Assembly: GCA_044433415.1 (NCBI GenBank)
Contig: JAWXTP010000115.1
Location: 1-9,657, forward strand
Source of the DNA: JAWXTP01 sp044433415
GTDB taxonomy: Bacteria > Bacteroidota > Bacteroidia > Bacteroidales > Rikenellaceae
Length of the DNA stretch: 9,657 nucleotides
Direction of reading: 5' to 3'
Both the position numbers and the translations under genes were made by a program. This document shows positions 7,199 to 9,657 of this stretch, piece after piece (position 1 is the first letter of the stretch; each line of letters begins with the position of its first letter). The notes below the pieces were generated by a model. The model was not told where the DNA came from. It made no database searches and saw only the letters and a list, made by a program, of their open reading frames with translations.

Positions 7199-8497
7199 TT
7201 ATTTATTTATTAAATTTACGGTTTCTTTTATTATTTTTATTGTTGAATAATCATCACTATATACAGAGTTTAATCCTTGTGCCTCTTGAGCAGGGTCTCC
7301 ACAGTAATCCATGCCCTTGCTCCAGAACATGTTATCAGGAAGCTGTTTAGCTTCACCACCCCACGCCCAGAAGTTACAACCTGCAAATACATCGTTATTA
7401 TTAGAGGACTCAACTATCATATCAAATACTGTTTTATACAGTTTGTCACGATGTGTTGTTGGCGTACCTCTTTCTATGGCTGCACTATCACGAGGCAAAC
7501 CAAATTCTTCAAATACTAAAGGTTTGTTCATTGCTTTAGCAGCTGCGATATGGCGACCTAGGTAGTCTTTACATTTAACAATAGCTTTATCTATCGTTCC
7601 TGACATATTAGTTTTATCTATCCAGCCCCAGTTTAATGACCACATGTGAGCGTTAACATAAGAGATATTTTCTAGCTTGTGTATACGTTCAAACAGTTCA
7701 AAGTCTCCTTCACAACCTTTTTCTCCTTCACAACCTGTAGATATCATGTGATTAGGGTCTAACGAACGGATAAGAGTTGAAGTTTCATCCACCCATTTAT
7801 ATAAGTACTCCTTGCTTTCATTGCTAAATGCACGTGGCTCATTACATAACTGCCATGAGAAAATTGCAGGGTCGTCAATATATTTTTGGTTGGTATATCT
7901 ATTTGTTCTTGTTACAATATATTTAATATGTTGATTCAAGATTTCTTTAGCCTTCTCACTACGTACAAATTTTGTTGCTGATTCACGGTAGCTGTTCCAA
8001 TCAATGTCAGGAGAAAAATCTTGTGGCAACTCACCAGCCCACATTAGATACTGAGTAAAACCTCCACTCCATTGCCAAGCATTAGTAAGGAATAAAACTG
8101 CTTTCATATCATGCTCCTGTAGTTGATACATGAAGTAGTCTAAACCATCTAGCAACTCATCGTTGTATTCCCCAGGCGTTGGTTGAAGCGTTGGTGTGAT
8201 TTTGCTTTTCCAACCTTCCTTACCGTCAACACCTACTAAAACTCTAAGGTTAGTAACACCTATACTTTTTAAATATTCTAATTCGCGATGTAAGCGTTCA
8301 CGGTCGCCACCTTCACCCTTAGAACCTAGTATGGGACCATACCAGAAATTAGTACCAACAAAATAATAAGGCTTATCATTTTGCATAAACTGACCATTTT
8401 TAGCGGTTACAATACCTTTAGTGTCAACTGTTTCACCTTTGCAAGACATCACTACAGACACAACTAAAAGGAATAAAAAACGTGTTAAATGTTTCAT
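7199..8497 (-). CDS. GH5 (subfamily 7-like) endo-beta-1,4-mannanase lipoprotein
   Basis: This 432-residue enzyme is a family 5 glycoside hydrolase most like the subfamily 7 beta-mannanases, which cut internal bonds of mannan and glucomannan. The N-terminus is a lipoprotein signal with lipobox VVMSC, making Cys19 the lipidated residue. The following residues (KGETVD) include a Lys and acidic positions but are not a clear surface-export signal, so outer-membrane anchoring is likely and the face is uncertain. Catalytic motifs are WQLCNEPRA with acid/base Glu220, and VFEEFGLPRD with nucleophile most likely Glu331. Other subfamily features are FVGTNFWYG (46-54), NLRVLVG (83-89), AHMWSLNWGW (283-292) and a late CNFWAWGG (374-381). 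It is the first gene of the operon, about 18 bases after the predicted transcription start. Confidence 0.92.
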   Translation of the reverse strand: MKHLTRFLFLLVVSVVMSCKGETVDTKGIVTAKNGQFMQNDKPYYFVGTNFWYGPILGSKGEGGDRERLHRELEYLKSIGVTNLRVLVGVDGKEGWKSKITPTLQPTPGEYNDELLDGLDYFMYQLQEHDMKAVLFLTNAWQWSGGFTQYLMWAGELPQDFSPDIDWNSYRESATKFVRSEKAKEILNQHIKYIVTRTNRYTNQKYIDDPAIFSWQLCNEPRAFSNESKEYLYKWVDETSTLIRSLDPNHMISTGCEGEKGCEGDFELFERIHKLENISYVNAHMWSLNWGWIDKTNMSGTIDKAIVKCKDYLGRHIAAAKAMNKPLVFEEFGLPRDSAAIERGTPTTHRDKLYKTVFDMIVESSNNNDVFAGCNFWAWGGEAKQLPDNMFWSKGMDYCGDPAQEAQGLNSVYSDDYSTIKIIKETVNLINK

Positions 8498-8520
8498 AAT
8501 TTTAAGTTTTATTGTTGATA

Positions 8521-8552
8521 CAAAAGTAGGGCATATTCCTACAAAATTGTAA
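8521..8552 (-). promoter_or_regulatory. Operon promoter upstream of the GH5 mannanase
   Basis: Minus-strand TACTTTTG (8528 to 8521) matches the Bacteroidetes -7 box TAnnTTTG exactly and would start transcription near 8515, giving a leader of about 18 bases. At the expected distance (20 bases) the -33 position has only TTAC (8552-8549), a poor match to TTTG. A better TTTG exists but is only 13 bases upstream. A strong -7 box with a weak -33 box fits a promoter that needs an activator, here plausibly the adjacent AraC protein. Confidence 0.6.
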
Positions 8553-8566
8553 TATTATTATAACAA
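8540..8566. promoter_or_regulatory. Candidate operator: overlapping inverted repeats
   Basis: Two inverted repeats overlap. TACAA-AA-TTGTA (8540-8551) is perfect in its 5-bp arms. TTGTnATAnTAnTATnACAA (8547-8566) is symmetric at 16 of 20 positions. Relative to the predicted operon start they cover about -25 to -51, a usual place for an activator site. They lie about 85-110 bases upstream of the araC-like gene's own predicted start. AT-rich DNA makes chance symmetry common, so binding is a hypothesis. Confidence 0.35.
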
Positions 8567-8614
8567 ATAGTTGTACATTTCAACAATATTTACTTTTTTT
8601 ACATTAATTTATAT

Positions 8615-8645
8615 TTTGAAGTTTCAAAAATTAGTATTACCTTCG
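8615..8645 (+). promoter_or_regulatory. Promoter of the AraC-family regulator gene
   Basis: TTTG (8615-8618) and TACCTTCG (8638-8645) are separated by 19 bases. This matches the Bacteroidetes -33/-7 arrangement (TTTG, 19-21 bases, TAnnTTTG) with one change in the -7 box. Transcription would start around 8650, leaving a leader of about 15-20 bases before the ATG at 8667. This promoter lies inside the longer open frame that begins at 8571, which argues against that upstream start. Confidence 0.6.
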
Positions 8646-8666
8646 CATATACCTAAAATAAAACTT

Positions 8667-9542
8667 ATGAACAACGTAATAAATGAAATTTCTCCCTTAC
8701 TAGAAAAGGATTGTTTTTATATAGTGGAGCGTTACAAAAACGAATTCACCTACCCTATCCATAGACATAAAGAATATGAATTAAACTTTATTGAAAATGG
8801 AGCAGGACTATCACGTGTCGTTGGGGACTCCATCGAAACCGTATCCAACTATGATTTAGTACTAATTGGTTGTGAGAATCTGGAACATGCCTGGGAACAA
8901 GGTGAATGTGGTAAGACTGAGCCTATCCGTGAGATTACCATTCAGTTTTCTAGTGATATTTTTTCAGATTCTTTGCTTTTCCGTAATCAATTCGACTCTA
9001 TACGTAAAATGTTAGAGCGCTCAAAAAGAGGATTATCATTTCCTTTAAACTCTATAATGAAAATCTACTCTCTGCTTGACACTGTGTCATCTATCCATGG
9101 ATTTGACCAATTCATGACTATACTTCGTATACTTTATGAATTGTCAAAATGTGATAGTAATACTTTATGTAATTCTTCTTTTGCAAAAGTTGAGCAAAGT
9201 GCTGATTCACGTCGTGTTACTAAGATAGAGAATTATATCAGAACTCACTACATGGAGCCTATAAAATTGAACACCCTATCTGATTTAGTAGGTATGACTC
9301 CTCCTGCATTTAGTCGTTTCTTTAAGTTAAGGACAGGTTCTAACCTTTCGGAATATATCACAGGAATTAGGTTAGGTGCAGCATCACGACTATTAGTAGA
9401 TTCTACTATGAGTATTTCTGAAGTATGCTATGAATGTGGATTTAATAATATCTCTAACTTCAACAGGATATTCAAAAAACAGAAAAAACTAACTCCTAAG
9501 GAGTTCCGTGAGGTATATCATAAGAAGAGAATTATTTGTTAA
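8667..9542 (+). CDS. AraC-family transcriptional regulator of the mannan operon
   Basis: This 291-residue protein has an N-terminal cupin-type sensing domain (about 15-160, with the typical YPIHRHKEYELNFIENG at 29-45) and a C-terminal AraC DNA-binding domain (about 183-285). The first helix-turn-helix is near 201-220 (LNTLSDLVGMTPPAFSRFFK). The second carries ISEVCYECGFNNISNFNRIF (250-269) followed by a KLTPKEFR end motif. The frame is open from 8571, but those 32 extra residues are hydrophobic, low in complexity, unlike the family and overlap the predicted promoter, so ATG 8667 is preferred. It is transcribed divergently from GH5 and probably responds to a mannan breakdown product; the ligand is unknown. 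The gene is intact, ending about 36 bases before the right-hand intron. Confidence 0.9.
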   Translation: MNNVINEISPLLEKDCFYIVERYKNEFTYPIHRHKEYELNFIENGAGLSRVVGDSIETVSNYDLVLIGCENLEHAWEQGECGKTEPIREITIQFSSDIFSDSLLFRNQFDSIRKMLERSKRGLSFPLNSIMKIYSLLDTVSSIHGFDQFMTILRILYELSKCDSNTLCNSSFAKVEQSADSRRVTKIENYIRTHYMEPIKLNTLSDLVGMTPPAFSRFFKLRTGSNLSEYITGIRLGAASRLLVDSTMSISEVCYECGFNNISNFNRIFKKQKKLTPKEFREVYHKKRIIC

Positions 9543-9578
9543 AAGTGAGGAGTTGTGCCAAGCGACTAAAGAATACTA

Positions 9579-9657
9579 ATCGGGTAGGAGCAGTGGGATT
9601 ATTTCCCACTGCGACCTCCCACACCACCGTAATCACAATCTTGTGATTACGGTGGTT
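9579..9657 (-). mobile_element. Group II intron, 3' end (domains V-VI), truncated by window edge
   Basis: Read on the minus strand, this segment ends ...CCTACCCGAT, close to the CCTACTCGAT 3' end of many bacterial group II introns. Domain VI is clear: GGGAGG (9620-9615) pairs with CCTACCC (9588-9582) leaving a single unpaired A at 9585, seven bases from the 3' end, where the branch-point adenosine belongs. Above it lies a 9-bp stem (9590-9598 with 9604-9612) with a 5-base loop. Preceding it on the minus strand is a hairpin in the place and size range of domain V (9623-9656), joined by GTGTGGGAGGTC, which I recall from such introns. The rest, including any maturase gene, lies beyond the window. 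The insertion is downstream of, and convergent with, the AraC gene. Confidence 0.7.

Noticed and set aside
4564..7565. Plus-strand open frames at 4564-4755, 5356-5565, 6741-6941, 7277-7519 and 7311-7565
   Set aside because: All lie antisense inside strongly recognisable genes (symporter, GH130, GH5) and show no domain, signal or regulatory support.
1..9657. CRISPR arrays, prophage genes, IS transposases, rRNA genes
   Set aside because: No regularly spaced repeats, no transposase, integrase or phage structural frames, and no rRNA-like sequence were seen on either strand. The only mobile DNA is the two intron ends.

Overview
The window reads as a Bacteroidales (Bacteroidota) genome segment, AT-rich and probably gut-associated. 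The clues are two promoters of the Bacteroidetes type (TAnnTTTG-like -7 boxes), A/T-rich leaders without Shine-Dalgarno sequences, and a gene set matching the beta-mannan pathway described in Bacteroides fragilis. No species can be named from the sequence alone.

Layout. Positions 1-94 hold the 5' end of a group II intron on the minus strand, inserted five bases after a rho-independent terminator (100-132). Next comes a short region of hairpins, one resembling a tRNA T-arm (95-293). Six minus-strand genes follow, given here in transcription order from the right: a GH5 beta-mannanase lipoprotein (8497-7199), a GH130 mannosylglucose phosphorylase (7196-6030), a GPH-family sugar:cation symporter (6020-4593), a mannobiose/cellobiose 2-epimerase (4600-3419), a 216-bp G+C-richer spacer with a palindromic repeat (3418-3203), a Ser-type sulfatase (3202-1412) and a GH26 beta-mannanase (1415-294). 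A divergent AraC-family regulator (8667-9542, plus strand) shares a 169-bp promoter region with the GH5 gene. Positions 9579-9657 hold the 3' end of a second minus-strand group II intron.

How the genes work together (inference from known families). GH5 and GH26 enzymes outside the cytoplasm cut beta-1,4-mannan to short oligosaccharides. The symporter brings mannobiose across the inner membrane, the epimerase turns it into mannosyl-glucose, and GH130 phosphorolyses this to mannose 1-phosphate and glucose. The AraC protein probably switches the operon on. The sulfatase, translationally coupled to GH26, is the unexpected part: it suggests that the substrate, or a co-occurring glycan, is sulfated. 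No SusC/SusD pair and no alpha-galactosidase is present in the window.

Both window ends lie inside group II intron sequence. The simplest reading is that this is an assembled contig that broke at a multicopy element, so flanking genes may be missing from view.
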